64,000 bases of DNA from Paraburkholderia ginsengiterrae (GTDB lineage: Bacteria; Pseudomonadota; Gammaproteobacteria; Burkholderiales; Burkholderiaceae). Under the pieces are notes generated by a model. That model had not been told where the DNA came from, searched no databases, and saw nothing but the letters and a program-made list of their open reading frames with translations. The stretch covers positions 1 to 64,000 of the forward strand of contig NZ_LXKA01000243.1 of assembly GCF_001645125.1 (NCBI RefSeq), in the 5' to 3' direction. Within the stretch, counting starts at the first letter, position 1, and every line of letters begins with the position of its first letter. A program made the position numbers and the translations under genes. Positions 27,747 to 37,469 of this stretch are shown piece after piece.

Positions 27747-28948
27747 GACGGCATGTCCGTATCGGCCGCCGCGCCGGCGCGCGCGGCCGCCTTCGCGTCG
27801 ACAATCGTCGGCGCGACGGGAACGCCCGGGTTCAGCCGGCTCTGGCCGTCGAAGACGACGACGTCGCCCCGCGCGACGCCCCGCTTCACCTCGGTCATGC
27901 CGTCCGCGCTCGCGCCCGTCTCGACGGGCCGCAATCCGGCGTTGCCGTGCGCATCCACGACGTAGACCTGCGAGCCGTCCTGGGTATGGACGATCGCGCG
28001 GCTTGGCACCGCGACGCGCCCGGCATCGGTGCGCAGACGCACCCGCGCATCGACGAACTGGCCTGGCCAGAGCCGGCGGTCCGCGTTGCGAAACGACGCT
28101 TTCACCATCACCTCGCCAGTCGCGGGATCGACGTGGCTGTCGACAAACGCCAGCGTGCCACGCGACAGCGGTGCACCGCCAGCGTGCGCGAAGACCTCGA
28201 CCGGCAGCGCCCCCGCCTGCCGTGACGCAAGCAGCTCCGGCAGCACGTCCTGCGGCACCGAGAACTGCACGTCGATCGGCTCCATCTGCGTGACGGTGAC
28301 GATCCCCTTGGCGTCGCCCGGGTGGAGGATCGCGCCGACGTCGGCCTCCTTTGCGCCGGCGCGGCCATCGAACGGCGCAACGAGCGTCGTGAAGCCGACT
28401 TGCAGCCGACCGTTGCGCACCTGCGCAGCGTCGGCCGCGACCGTCGCTTGCAGCTCGTCGACCCGGGCCTTCGCCGTATCGATACTCTGCGCCGTCGCGG
28501 CCCCGATCGGACCGAGCTTCCGGTAGCGCTCGAGATCGAACCGCGCGTTCTCGAGGCTCGCGCGGTCCTTGCTCAGCGCCGCCCGCGCCTGATCGAGCTG
28601 CGCGCTGAGCACGCCGCGGTCCAGCTCCGCGAGCACCTGCCCCGCCTTCACGTCCTCGCCTTCGGTGAACGCGATCCGCTGCAGCGAACCGTCGACGCGT
28701 ACCTTGACGTCCGTCACGTTGAGCGGCGTCACCGTGCCGACCGCCGCCACATAGACCGGGAAGTCGGTCACGATCGCATGGCCCGCACTGATCGGCACCG
28801 GCGCCGGCAGTGCCGGCTGCGCGTGGCGCGGCGTGATCCGCAGCCCCCAGCCGAGCGCGAGCGCGGCCACGCTCGCGACGCCGAACACGACGCGCCAGCG
28901 TCGGCGGCTGAGGCGTTCAACACACACTTCCTCAATCGCCTGGCTCAT
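27743..28948 (-). CDS. RND efflux periplasmic adaptor (MFP)
   Basis: A 401-residue membrane fusion protein that links pump and outer-membrane channel. An N-terminal anchor (about 17-36) is followed by barrel/lipoyl halves (VDGSLQRIAFTEGEDVKAGQ, GFTTLVAPFDGRAGAKEADV) around a coiled-coil hairpin (about 115-175). Overlaps of four bases on both sides fix its place between channel and pump genes. Confidence 0.92.
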   Translation of the reverse strand: MSQAIEEVCVERLSRRRWRVVFGVASVAALALGWGLRITPRHAQPALPAPVPISAGHAIVTDFPVYVAAVGTVTPLNVTDVKVRVDGSLQRIAFTEGEDVKAGQVLAELDRGVLSAQLDQARAALSKDRASLENARFDLERYRKLGPIGAATAQSIDTAKARVDELQATVAADAAQVRNGRLQVGFTTLVAPFDGRAGAKEADVGAILHPGDAKGIVTVTQMEPIDVQFSVPQDVLPELLASRQAGALPVEVFAHAGGAPLSRGTLAFVDSHVDPATGEVMVKASFRNADRRLWPGQFVDARVRLRTDAGRVAVPSRAIVHTQDGSQVYVVDAHGNAGLRPVETGASADGMTEVKRGVARGDVVVFDGQSRLNPGVPVAPTIVDAKAAARAGAAADTDMPS

Positions 28949-30429
28949 GGTGCGAAGGACTCCCTGCGCTGCGTGCGCGACCCGGCCTCCGCCGCATCGG
29001 CCGTTCGTGCCATTTGATCGCCGCGCAAGCTGCCGTCGGCCACGCCCGCGATCACGCCGCCGCCGAACGCCCGAAACACGCCGACCGACGCCTGCAGACG
29101 CGCGAGCCGCGCCTGCTCGCGCGTGTCTTCGGCCTGGTAGCGGGTGCGTTCGGCATCGAGCACGGTCAGGAAGTCGACGGTACCGGCCACGTATTCGGCC
29201 CGCGCCAGCGTCGCGGTCTTGCCCGCAGCGTCGGCGGCCTCGGCATCGATCGCTTCCGCGCGGCCTTGTTCGTACGCGGCCGACAGCGCATCCTCGACGT
29301 CCTGAAACGCCACGACGACGGTCTGCCGGTAGGCGGCGGCGTTCCTGCCGAACGTCGCACGGCTCATATGCAGTTGCCCGGTCAGGGCGCCGCCTTCGAA
29401 CAGCGGCGCGACGAGCGATGCGCCAACCGCGCCGACCGGATCCGTCAGGAACCGCAGCAGCGACCGGCTGCTGGTTCCGCCTTGCGCGGTCAGCACCAGA
29501 TTCGGAAAGAACGCGGCGCGCGCCGCCCCGACGCTCTCGTTCGCCGCCTGCAGCCGTGCCTCCTGCGCGCGAATGTCCGGACGCGTTTCGAGCACGACGG
29601 AAGGCAGGTCCGGGCGCACGTCCGGAATCGCGATCGCGTCGAGCGCGATGTCAGGGACGTCGAGCTGCGCCGACACCGTGCCGACGAGCATCGCGAGCAG
29701 ATGCAGGTTCTGGTCGAGCTGCTGCTCGAGCGTCGGCACCGCGGCCTGGAACGTCGCGCGCGCATTGCGCTGCTGCTGCACCTGCAGCTCGGTTGCGACG
29801 CCAGCTGCCTGCTGCGCAAGCACGAGCTGTAGCAGCCGGCCGGCGTCGTCCGCCACCGTGTTCGCAAGCGCGAGCCGCCTGCGCAGCGACAGCACCTGAA
29901 AATACGTATCGGCCACGGATGCGGTCAGCGTCAGCGCGACGACGTCGCGATCGTATTCGGACGCGCGGGCGAGCAGCGCCGCCATCCGCGCATTCGCGGC
30001 ATTCATTCCCCAGAAGTCGATTTCGTAGGATGCCTGGGCGAACAGGCTCTGCTTCGCGGATCCCGAGCCGCTCGACGGGCTGTGGCCGCGCTCGAATGTG
30101 CCGTTCAGCGTCAGCGCCGGATAGAGCGGCGCGCCGGACTTCTCCGCGTTCGCGCGCGCGGCGTCGACGGTCGCGACGGCCGACGCGAGCGAGTCGCTGT
30201 GCGCGAGCGCCCGCCCGACAAGCGCATCGAGCGTCGCATCGCCGTACGCGCGCCACCAGCCGCTTTCGACCGGTATCGCGCCGGCGAGCGGCGCCGCGCC
30301 AGGCATGCTCCACTGCGCCGGCACCGGCGTGTCGGGACGCTGGTACGCGGGCACGAGCGAGCAGCCGCTCAACGCGCAGACGATGACACACGCGGCGCTC
30401 ATGAGGAGGAACCGTGGAAAACGCACCAT
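28945..30429 (-). CDS. Outer-membrane efflux lipoprotein, NodT/TolC family
   Basis: A 494-residue channel protein with a lipoprotein signal (VIVCALSGCSLVPAYQRP, lipid-modified cysteine near residue 22) and two repeats of the outer-membrane efflux fold (for example DATLDALVGRALAHSDSLAS; RPDLPSVVLETRPDIRAQEA). Such channels trimerise and dock to the adaptor. It follows the periplasmic binding protein gene by 16 bp, so efflux and binding functions share a transcript. Confidence 0.92.
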   Translation of the reverse strand: MVRFPRFLLMSAACVIVCALSGCSLVPAYQRPDTPVPAQWSMPGAAPLAGAIPVESGWWRAYGDATLDALVGRALAHSDSLASAVATVDAARANAEKSGAPLYPALTLNGTFERGHSPSSGSGSAKQSLFAQASYEIDFWGMNAANARMAALLARASEYDRDVVALTLTASVADTYFQVLSLRRRLALANTVADDAGRLLQLVLAQQAAGVATELQVQQQRNARATFQAAVPTLEQQLDQNLHLLAMLVGTVSAQLDVPDIALDAIAIPDVRPDLPSVVLETRPDIRAQEARLQAANESVGAARAAFFPNLVLTAQGGTSSRSLLRFLTDPVGAVGASLVAPLFEGGALTGQLHMSRATFGRNAAAYRQTVVVAFQDVEDALSAAYEQGRAEAIDAEAADAAGKTATLARAEYVAGTVDFLTVLDAERTRYQAEDTREQARLARLQASVGVFRAFGGGVIAGVADGSLRGDQMARTADAAEAGSRTQRRESFAP

Positions 30430-30445
30430 GGACGAATGTGCTCGC

Positions 30446-31486
30446 TCAATGCAACGCCCGCAGCGCTTCGTCGACGAACGCGTTCGTATAGGTGCGCTCG
30501 ACCTTCACCGACGCATAGACCGGATTGGCCGCGGTGAGCACCTGCCATTCCTTCGTCGCGGCGTCGTCGGGCATCCGCCCGTCGTTCGCGAACATCGGAA
30601 TCTCCTCCTTCAGCACCTTCAGATACGCGCCGCGATCCTTGCCGCTGATTTCCGGTGGAATCACGGCCATGATCTGCTCGGGTGTATGGGTGTTGATATA
30701 CCGCAGCGTGCGCACGAATGCGTCCGCGAGGTGCCGCGCGATCTCCGGGTGCGCGCTCACACGCGCGTTCGACATGTAGACCGTGCTCGACGGGAACAGC
30801 GCACCCAAGCTCTTGCGCGTGCCGTCGACCGAGGTCAGATCCGCGAACACCGTGGCGACGCCTTTCGACTCGTAGACGTCTCCGTCAGGCGTCGGCGCGA
30901 CGACGAAATCCGCCGAGCCGTTGCGCAGCGCGTCGACATTCTTGTCCTTGCCGTCGGTCCCGAGGCGCGTGTAGTCCGCAATGCCGTGACCGCCCGCGAG
31001 CACGAGCGCATTCGCGACCGTGCTCTTCGAAGAGCCCGCGCCACCCGCGATAAAGCGCGCGCCCTTGAGGTCGGCGGCGCTGCCGTACTTCTCCTTCGCC
31101 TGATTCGCGACGAGGACCTTCGCGCCCGGCGTGACGCCGAGCGTGACGACCGCTTCCGTGTCGATGCCGTGCGCCTGATTGACGACGTTGTGATGGTAAT
31201 AGGCGACCACCGCGTCGACCCGCCCGTCCTTGAGCATATCGGCGCTCGGCACGTCATCGCGGATGTTCATCACCGTGACGGTCGCGTTGCCGTCGTTCAG
31301 GTAGCCAAGCCGCTCGGCGAGCACGACCGGGAAATTGCGGATCGCCTTGATCTCGTCGACGAGCAAGACGATGCGTTGCGGCGACGCGCCGGGCATGGCC
31401 TGATCGGCCGCGTTGGCCGGTTCGCCGGCCAACGCATGGCCGCCGGCGACGCACGCGACAGCCAGCGCGAACATGAGCTTTTTCAT
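30446..31486 (-). CDS. Periplasmic substrate-binding protein, taurine/nitrate (SsuA/TauA-like) type
   Basis: A 346-residue exported binding protein with signal peptide MKKLMFALAVACVAGGHALA. The NMT1/SsuA-like fold is seen in FPVVLAERLGYLNDGN, GRVDAVVAYYHHNVVNQAHG and ARFIAGGAGSSKSTVANALVLAGG. It is clearly paralogous to the binding protein at 42521-43528, with shared RTLRYINTHTPEQI and YTNAFVDEALR segments. Here it is separated from the ABC permease and ATPase and sits in the TonB/efflux operon. It may feed the same ABC transporter or act as a periplasmic carrier. The ligand is unknown. Confidence 0.85.
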   Translation of the reverse strand: MKKLMFALAVACVAGGHALAGEPANAADQAMPGASPQRIVLLVDEIKAIRNFPVVLAERLGYLNDGNATVTVMNIRDDVPSADMLKDGRVDAVVAYYHHNVVNQAHGIDTEAVVTLGVTPGAKVLVANQAKEKYGSAADLKGARFIAGGAGSSKSTVANALVLAGGHGIADYTRLGTDGKDKNVDALRNGSADFVVAPTPDGDVYESKGVATVFADLTSVDGTRKSLGALFPSSTVYMSNARVSAHPEIARHLADAFVRTLRYINTHTPEQIMAVIPPEISGKDRGAYLKVLKEEIPMFANDGRMPDDAATKEWQVLTAANPVYASVKVERTYTNAFVDEALRALH

Positions 31487-31508
31487 CGGATATTTCCTGT
31501 GAGCGTTT

Positions 31509-32312
31509 TCATTGATCGACGGCGACGGGATCGGCGATCACCACCTGCTCCTCGGTGCGCACGTTTGTCTTGCTGTCGCTGATCGCCTTCCATTCCGGAT
31601 TGCTTTTCAGGCGCTCACGCACCCGCGCGACTACCGCCTCGCGCGCGCTGAGCGCGGTCTCGTTCCTGTATTGCAGCACCACCATCGCGTTCCAGGGCCG
31701 GCCGGCGGGAAACTGGCTCGTATAGAGCGCATAGCCGGACAGCACGCCTTCGTCCATCCAGCCGTTGAACTGCGGGAGCACGTAGCCGTCCGCATATTTC
31801 TCGTATTCGTCCTCCGGCACCAAAGTCTTGTACGGAATGACGACGTACACCGCATTCGGCGATTGCGCATCGCGCGCGACCGTGCGTTTCATGTCGACCG
31901 GCGTGGTATGGATCGAGGCCGTCACCGCGAGCGCCTTCCCGGACAGCGCCGCGGGGCGCGCCTGCTCGATCGTGCGCCAGCGATAGAGATCGTCCGGCGT
32001 CGCAAACGTCAGCACCGCCAGCGCGTCCCAATTGTCCGAATCGGCATAGCGATTGAACAGCAGGCTGTACTGCCTGATCCGTCCGTCGTGCTTCCACCGT
32101 GCGAGTTCGCGCGCGGTCGATTGCTGCAGCTCGCGGCGCAGCGCAGGCCGGTTCGCGGGCGCGGTCTGGTAGGTGATGATTAGCGACAGCGCGTCGCTGT
32201 CCGACGCCTGTACGGCATGTGCAACGCCGGCGTGAAGCACGGCGGCCAGCATGGCCCATGCAGCAAACGCGACGAGCGCACGGCCGATCGCCGCAATTGG
32301 GAAGGATTTCAT
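31509..32312 (-). CDS. Exported protein with two ferredoxin-like (NIPSNAP/Dabb-like) halves
   Basis: A 267-residue protein with signal peptide MKSFPIAAIGRALVAFAAWA (to about residue 34). Two halves of similar layout follow: about 40-125 (SLIITYQTAPANRPALRREL, then RYADSDNWDALAVLTF) and about 150-245 (YVVIPYKTLVPEDEYEKYAD, then GRPWNAMVVLQYRNE). Each has strand-helix-strand with a tryptophan before a hydrophobic strand, as in dimeric alpha-beta barrel domains. No activity can be assigned. An ATG at 32357 overlapping the TonB-receptor stop as TGATG is an alternative start that would add 15 residues. Confidence 0.65.
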   Translation of the reverse strand: MKSFPIAAIGRALVAFAAWAMLAAVLHAGVAHAVQASDSDALSLIITYQTAPANRPALRRELQQSTARELARWKHDGRIRQYSLLFNRYADSDNWDALAVLTFATPDDLYRWRTIEQARPAALSGKALAVTASIHTTPVDMKRTVARDAQSPNAVYVVIPYKTLVPEDEYEKYADGYVLPQFNGWMDEGVLSGYALYTSQFPAGRPWNAMVVLQYRNETALSAREAVVARVRERLKSNPEWKAISDSKTNVRTEEQVVIADPVAVDQ

Positions 32313-32356
32313 GAGGGTTCGTTCAACGAAAGGGAAAGAGAGGTCCGCGCGCCGCA

Positions 32357-35260
32357 TCAGAAATCCACCTTGGCGACGAACTTGATGCTGCGGTCCATCC
32401 CGATGCCGAGCGTGCCGGTCTGCACGGAATTCCAGTAGCGCTTGTTGAACAGGTTGTCGATGGCCGCCTTGAAATCGACGCGCTTGCCGGCGATGGTGGT
32501 CACGTACCCGACGCCGAGCGACCAGATCGTGTAGCCGGGAATGTAGCCCTGATCCTGCGGGTTCACCGGACGCTTCGTGATGAACGACGCCCGCGCCGTC
32601 AGCGACAGGCCGGGCAGCCATACCGGACGGTGCGTCAGGGCGATGTTGCCGATCCACTTCGGCGTGTTTTCCGGCGTGAGGCCGCGAATCAGCATGTCGT
32701 ACATCGGGTTCTGCACCGCATGCAGATACTCCACGGCTTCGGACACCGACCACTGACGCGAGATGTCCTGCGTCAGCACCGCCTCCATCCCCTGATACTT
32801 GATCGTGCCGTCGTTCGCGAAGACGTTCGTGATCGGGTCGGTCACCGCGTTGGCGCGAGTGATCTGGAACACGGAGGCCGTGAACTGCAGCCACTTGAGG
32901 TAGTTCTCGCGCACACCGACCTCGTACTGCGTCGACACGGCCGGCGCGAGAATCTGGTACGCGTTCTTCGCGTTCTCCGGCGCGACCCCGCCGTCTTCGA
33001 GGCCCTTCATGTAGCTCGCGAACAGCGTGGTTGCCGGCAGGAATTCGTAGAGGATGCCGGCCGCGGGCGACGGCACCCACACCGACGCCGACTTGTCGCC
33101 GGTGGTCGCGGTGGACCGGCTCTCGCGGAAGCCGAGCAGCACCTTCCACTTCGGCCCCAAGGAGATGCTGTCATACGCATACAAGCCGACATCCTCGTCG
33201 ATCTGGATCGGCAGCGCCGTGCCCGGATGAGTCGGCACGGGCGCGGGTAGCGCGACCGGATCGAAGATGTTGGTCTTCACCGGAATCACGATCGTGTTCT
33301 GCGAGAGCGTCTCGTCGATGCGCTGGCTGTCCGACACGCCGAGGGTCAGGTTGTGCCCCACCGGCCCCGTGTCGAACACACCCTGCAATTCGGCCCGCTT
33401 GTACTTGTTGAAGTAGTTCGCCGAGATCTCGCTGACCGTCGGCACGCCGCCGGCGCCCGTAAAGACGTTGTAGCCGCCGATCCGCGTGGTCAGGCGCGAG
33501 CGGTCGCCGTCCGACTGACCGATTTCGGCGAGGGCCTGCCAGCCTGGCGCGATGGTGTAGTCGACCCGCCCCTGCACGTTCTCTATCCTGGCGTTGAATA
33601 GCGCCCACGGGCCCGACAGCAGAATCCTCGGGTCCGGCACGCGCGGCACCGTGATCTGGCCGTTGACGGCCTTCGGCAGACTGATGCCGGCCTGTTCGAC
33701 CACCTGCTTGCTGTACGCTTCGTAGTCGAACTCGACGTGCAGCCGGTCGGTCACGTTCCAGTCCGCGCCGACGCTGCCGAACCAGCCGCGTCCGCCCGTG
33801 CCCCGCACGCCATTCTCGAGATGCGTATCGGACGCATTGACGCGGATCCCGAACTGCTTCTCGTTGCCGAACCGATGGCTCACGTCGGCCGCGACACCTA
33901 TTTGCCCGAACGAATTGCCGAGTATCGCGAGCGACGCCACGTCCTGATCGGGCGCGCGCTTCGTCACCATGTTGATGATGCCCGCCGGGCTCGCGACGCC
34001 GAACATCAGCGCGTTCGCGCCCTTCAGCGTTTCGACGCGTTGCTTGTCCTCCGACGGCACCGACATCACGTTCGCGGTCGGGAGGCCGCCGTTGAGCCGG
34101 TAGTTCGCGAACAGGTTGACCTTGATGCCGCGGATCTGCGCCGCATCCGCCGGGCTGCCCGACGAGTTGGTCGGCGACACGCCGGCCTGGTTCTTGACCG
34201 CGTCGGTCACGCCGTCCTGCGCACTCTGCAGCGCGGCGGCGCCCGTCACCTGCTTGCTCACCGGCATCGAATCGGTGTTGCCGACCGATTCCTGAGCGAA
34301 TTGCTCTGCGATCACCGACGTTGCAGCCTGCGAGCGCGTCGGTACGTAGAGCGCGGCCGCGTCGCGGATGCGCGGGCGCAGTTCGTCGCGGATCTTCTCC
34401 GCTTTCTTCACGAGCGCCGCCTGCTCGTCGCCGCTGCGATACGGCATCACGACGCCGAGCGCGCCGACGGTCGCCCCTGCCGCATCCTGCAGCGGCAGTT
34501 CCACTTCCAGGCGATCGCCGTCATGGCCGACTTCGACATGCGGCTTGCCCGATTCGATCACGGCCAGGTCGTCCGCATCGGCGGGCTTGCCGATGCGTCC
34601 GATGTTCGACGCGACGATCGGATAGTCGCCGCTCGGGCCCGGGCGCGCGGCGTGCATCGCGAGCACCATCACGTCCCGGCGTTTGCTGATCACGTCGTCG
34701 ACGAGGTTCTGCGCATACGGATTCGCCGGGATGCCGGTATCGGCGAGCACTGGGTCGAACATCTCATTGGCGTAGCGGATCTGCCGGCTCAGTTCGTCGC
34801 GAATGAGCGCGCCCGCGCTGATCAGCGCGTCCTTATCCATGCTCGATCCCGGCGGATACGGAAACGACATCTCGACTTCGCCGATCACCTTGCGCGTCAC
34901 GTCGAGGAGCGGCAAATGCACCTCGACGTTCTGATCGGCGCGCTTATTGATTTCGATGAAGGGCGTATCGGTCTTGACGACCGCAAGATCGTCCGGGTCC
35001 GACTTCGCGCCGATCCGCTTCGCCGATTTCGCGGCGACGATGACGCTTGTGGTGCTGCCGGGCGGCCGCATGTGAAGATCAAGCTCGACGAGCTCCGGGT
35101 GCCGTGCCGTCGTGCGGTCGACCAGCTGCTGCGCGTAAGTCTTCGACTGCCCCGGCTGTTCAGCCTGCGCCCCCCCCTGCGGAGCGTTGTCCGCCTGCGC
35201 GTAGAGCGCGGGTGAAAACACGGCCAAGACGGCCATCGCCACCATCGTCCTTTTTATCAC
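32357..35260 (-). CDS. TonB-dependent receptor with two N-terminal Cache-like domains
   Basis: A 967-residue outer-membrane receptor. The GTG start has GGAGG 5-6 nt upstream and gives a clean signal peptide (ending ALYAQA, residue 23). Two copies of a domain of about 120 residues follow (about 42-160 and 170-290), each starting YAQxLVD and containing a DPDDLAV/ADADDLAV loop and a late IRDEL helix. The plug (about 310-440, AAQIRGIKVNLFANYRLNGG and NALMFGVASPAGIINMVTKR) and a siderophore-type 22-strand barrel follow to the terminal KVDF. Siderophore receptors normally carry one secretin-like signalling domain here instead. The same extra domain occurs alone in two exported proteins at 46872 and 48756. 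Confidence 0.9.
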   Translation of the reverse strand: MIKRTMVAMAVLAVFSPALYAQADNAPQGGAQAEQPGQSKTYAQQLVDRTTARHPELVELDLHMRPPGSTTSVIVAAKSAKRIGAKSDPDDLAVVKTDTPFIEINKRADQNVEVHLPLLDVTRKVIGEVEMSFPYPPGSSMDKDALISAGALIRDELSRQIRYANEMFDPVLADTGIPANPYAQNLVDDVISKRRDVMVLAMHAARPGPSGDYPIVASNIGRIGKPADADDLAVIESGKPHVEVGHDGDRLEVELPLQDAAGATVGALGVVMPYRSGDEQAALVKKAEKIRDELRPRIRDAAALYVPTRSQAATSVIAEQFAQESVGNTDSMPVSKQVTGAAALQSAQDGVTDAVKNQAGVSPTNSSGSPADAAQIRGIKVNLFANYRLNGGLPTANVMSVPSEDKQRVETLKGANALMFGVASPAGIINMVTKRAPDQDVASLAILGNSFGQIGVAADVSHRFGNEKQFGIRVNASDTHLENGVRGTGGRGWFGSVGADWNVTDRLHVEFDYEAYSKQVVEQAGISLPKAVNGQITVPRVPDPRILLSGPWALFNARIENVQGRVDYTIAPGWQALAEIGQSDGDRSRLTTRIGGYNVFTGAGGVPTVSEISANYFNKYKRAELQGVFDTGPVGHNLTLGVSDSQRIDETLSQNTIVIPVKTNIFDPVALPAPVPTHPGTALPIQIDEDVGLYAYDSISLGPKWKVLLGFRESRSTATTGDKSASVWVPSPAAGILYEFLPATTLFASYMKGLEDGGVAPENAKNAYQILAPAVSTQYEVGVRENYLKWLQFTASVFQITRANAVTDPITNVFANDGTIKYQGMEAVLTQDISRQWSVSEAVEYLHAVQNPMYDMLIRGLTPENTPKWIGNIALTHRPVWLPGLSLTARASFITKRPVNPQDQGYIPGYTIWSLGVGYVTTIAGKRVDFKAAIDNLFNKRYWNSVQTGTLGIGMDRSIKFVAKVDF

Positions 35261-35358
35261 TGTCTCCTCCACGTTACTTGTAATGTCGATATCCAAATCG
35301 TCCCGGTCAAGCTTCGCGTCGGATCCGCACGCGTGCAACGCCGCCGCCCGCCCTCCGA

Positions 35359-37419
35359 TCAAATGTCCAGCACCAGCAAATCACTCTTCGCTCTCGAGCA
35401 GCAGGGCGTGAAATGCCCGTCGTCCTCGCGCTGCTCAGCCGTCAGCACGCAGTCGAGGTGCTCGACCTCGCCGTCGATCACGCGCGTCACGCAGGAGCCG
35501 CAGAAACCTTGCTCGCACGAGGTCGGGATACGGATGCCGTATTCGGCCAGCGACGCGGTGATGGTCTTGTGCTCCGCGATCCGGTAGATCCGCCCCGTGC
35601 TCGCGAGCTGGACGTCGAAGGCACGTGCGAGCTTCGGCTTGCCCGCGTGCGCGGCGAAGCGCTCGCAGTGCAGTTGCCGCTCCGGCCAGCCGCGCCGCCG
35701 CGCCGCGAACATCGTCGCGTCGATGAAGCCGGCGGGTCCGCAGACGTACAGATGCGTGATCGGCGACTGCCTGTTGAGCACACGCTCAATATCGAAGCGC
35801 TGCTCGACGGGGCCGTCACTGAAGTGGCACTGCACGCGATTCGCGAACGGCGCACGCACGAGCCGGTTCAGGAACGCCGCGCGGGGCCGTGAACGCGCGC
35901 AGTAATGCATCTCGAAGTCGGCGTCGCGTCGCGCGAGGCGCTCTGCCATGCCGAGAATCGGCGTGATGCCGATGCCGCCCGCGAGCAGCAGCGAACGCGG
36001 CGCCGCTTCATCCAGCGCGAAGCGATTGCGCGGCGCGCCGATGTCGAGCAGGTCGCCTTCGCGAACACGATCGTGCAACGCGGTCGATCCGCCGCGCGAT
36101 CCGTTGACGCGCAGCACGGCTATCAGGTAGCGCCGTCGCTCGCTCGGAGCGTTGCACAGCGAGTACTGACGCACGAGGCCGTCGCCGAGAAACACGTCGA
36201 TATGCGCGCCGGCGGCGAACGGCGGCAATTTTCGTCCGCGCGGGTCGATCAATTCGAACGCGCACACGCCGTCGGCTTCGATCGTCTTCTTCGCGACGCG
36301 CACTGTCAGCCGGGCGTCGCCGGATGCCGCGCCGCGAATGCGGCGCAGGAAGTTGCGCACGCCGGTGTAAGCGAGCACCGGCACCGCCAGCGCGCCGAAC
36401 AGCAGCAGCAGCTGCCCGAACACGCCGCCGACCGCGCCGGTATGCCATGACAGCACCCAGAAGTACAGCTTGTGCCCGGCGCTGCTCGTCGAATACGGCA
36501 CGAAGCGCAGCACGTTGCCCGAATACGCGTCGAGGTCCAGCATCGTGCGCGCATTCGGATGCGGCGCGTAGCGATCGATCAGATACATCTCGACCGGGTC
36601 GCGCGACGTCTCAGGGATGTGCATCAGCGCATCCTGCGGGTCGGGCGACAGCAACTGAGCGGTGCGCCAGAACGTCTCGAGCGGCAGGCGCTTCGCGCCG
36701 TCCGCCGGCGCCGCCGACTGCGGGGCCTTGGCGGGCTGCGGCGAGCCGGCGATCGCATAGATGCCGTGCGCGTACCAGTCGAATGCCCACGGCAATCCGG
36801 TCAGTACCATCGACAACAGCACCGCGCTCGCATACGCGCCGACTGTTCGATGCAGCCGGAACGTGAACGCGGGGCCTCGCGAAGCGGCGCCAAGCGTGAC
36901 CGCGTACCGCCAGCCACGACGCGTGCGCGGCCACCAGAGCACGACACCGCCCACGATCAGCAGCAATCCGAACGACATCGCGCTCGTGCCGGTGATCAGG
37001 CTGCCGTGCTTCATGAAACGAAAGCGATGAATCTGCTCGATCGTGCCGAGCAGGCCGCCATAGCGCGAGCGCTCTCCCAGCACCGCGCCGGTACACGGAT
37101 TGAGATAGACCGAATGCTGATCGTTGAAACGCACCATCGCGGCGGGCATGCGCGGCTCGCCCTCTTTGCCGGCGACAAGCCGGATGTAATCGGGCATCGC
37201 AGTCGGCCGGACGTGTGCTGCGTTGTCGACCAGCGTATCGAGCGGCACGCGCTCGGTGCAGGTCGGCACCGTCAGCAGGTCACGCTCGAGCACGGCCTCG
37301 AGGTCGGAACGGAAGACGATGGATGCGCCGGTGATCGCCATCAGGAGAATCACGCATCCAAAGGTCAAGCCGCACCAGCGATGGACTTGCAGCACGAAAG
37401 GACGAAAGACCGATTTCAT
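35359..37419 (-). CDS. PepSY membrane domain fused to FMN/2Fe-2S ferredoxin reductase
   Basis: A 686-residue inner-membrane protein. Residues 1 to about 410 form a PepSY-TM domain with four or five helices (VHRWCGLTFGCVILLMAITG, LLLIVGGVVLWWPRTRRGW, FRLHRTVGAYASAVLLSMVL). The C-terminal 260 residues are a phthalate-dioxygenase-reductase-like module: flavin site RQYSLCNAP, pyridine-nucleotide site LLLAGGIGITPILGMA and plant-type 2Fe-2S cluster site CEQGFCGSC with a later cysteine. It should pass electrons from NAD(P)H across or to the membrane, most simply to reduce a metal chelate delivered by the TonB receptor, as PepSY reductases do for siderophores. It is first in the seven-gene operon. 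Confidence 0.85.
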   Translation of the reverse strand: MKSVFRPFVLQVHRWCGLTFGCVILLMAITGASIVFRSDLEAVLERDLLTVPTCTERVPLDTLVDNAAHVRPTAMPDYIRLVAGKEGEPRMPAAMVRFNDQHSVYLNPCTGAVLGERSRYGGLLGTIEQIHRFRFMKHGSLITGTSAMSFGLLLIVGGVVLWWPRTRRGWRYAVTLGAASRGPAFTFRLHRTVGAYASAVLLSMVLTGLPWAFDWYAHGIYAIAGSPQPAKAPQSAAPADGAKRLPLETFWRTAQLLSPDPQDALMHIPETSRDPVEMYLIDRYAPHPNARTMLDLDAYSGNVLRFVPYSTSSAGHKLYFWVLSWHTGAVGGVFGQLLLLFGALAVPVLAYTGVRNFLRRIRGAASGDARLTVRVAKKTIEADGVCAFELIDPRGRKLPPFAAGAHIDVFLGDGLVRQYSLCNAPSERRRYLIAVLRVNGSRGGSTALHDRVREGDLLDIGAPRNRFALDEAAPRSLLLAGGIGITPILGMAERLARRDADFEMHYCARSRPRAAFLNRLVRAPFANRVQCHFSDGPVEQRFDIERVLNRQSPITHLYVCGPAGFIDATMFAARRRGWPERQLHCERFAAHAGKPKLARAFDVQLASTGRIYRIAEHKTITASLAEYGIRIPTSCEQGFCGSCVTRVIDGEVEHLDCVLTAEQREDDGHFTPCCSRAKSDLLVLDI

Positions 37420-37469
37420 AAGGTTGCCTAAGCGACGACGGTTTACATCCACCATCTTTGTCGGCAAAC

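Noticed and set aside
31509-33149. 546-codon protein extending into the TonB receptor gene
   Set aside because: The N-terminal half is a shadow of the receptor; the signal peptide starts at 32312.
33737-35215. 492-codon plus-strand frame opposite the TonB receptor
   Set aside because: Antisense shadow with Arg/His-rich composition.
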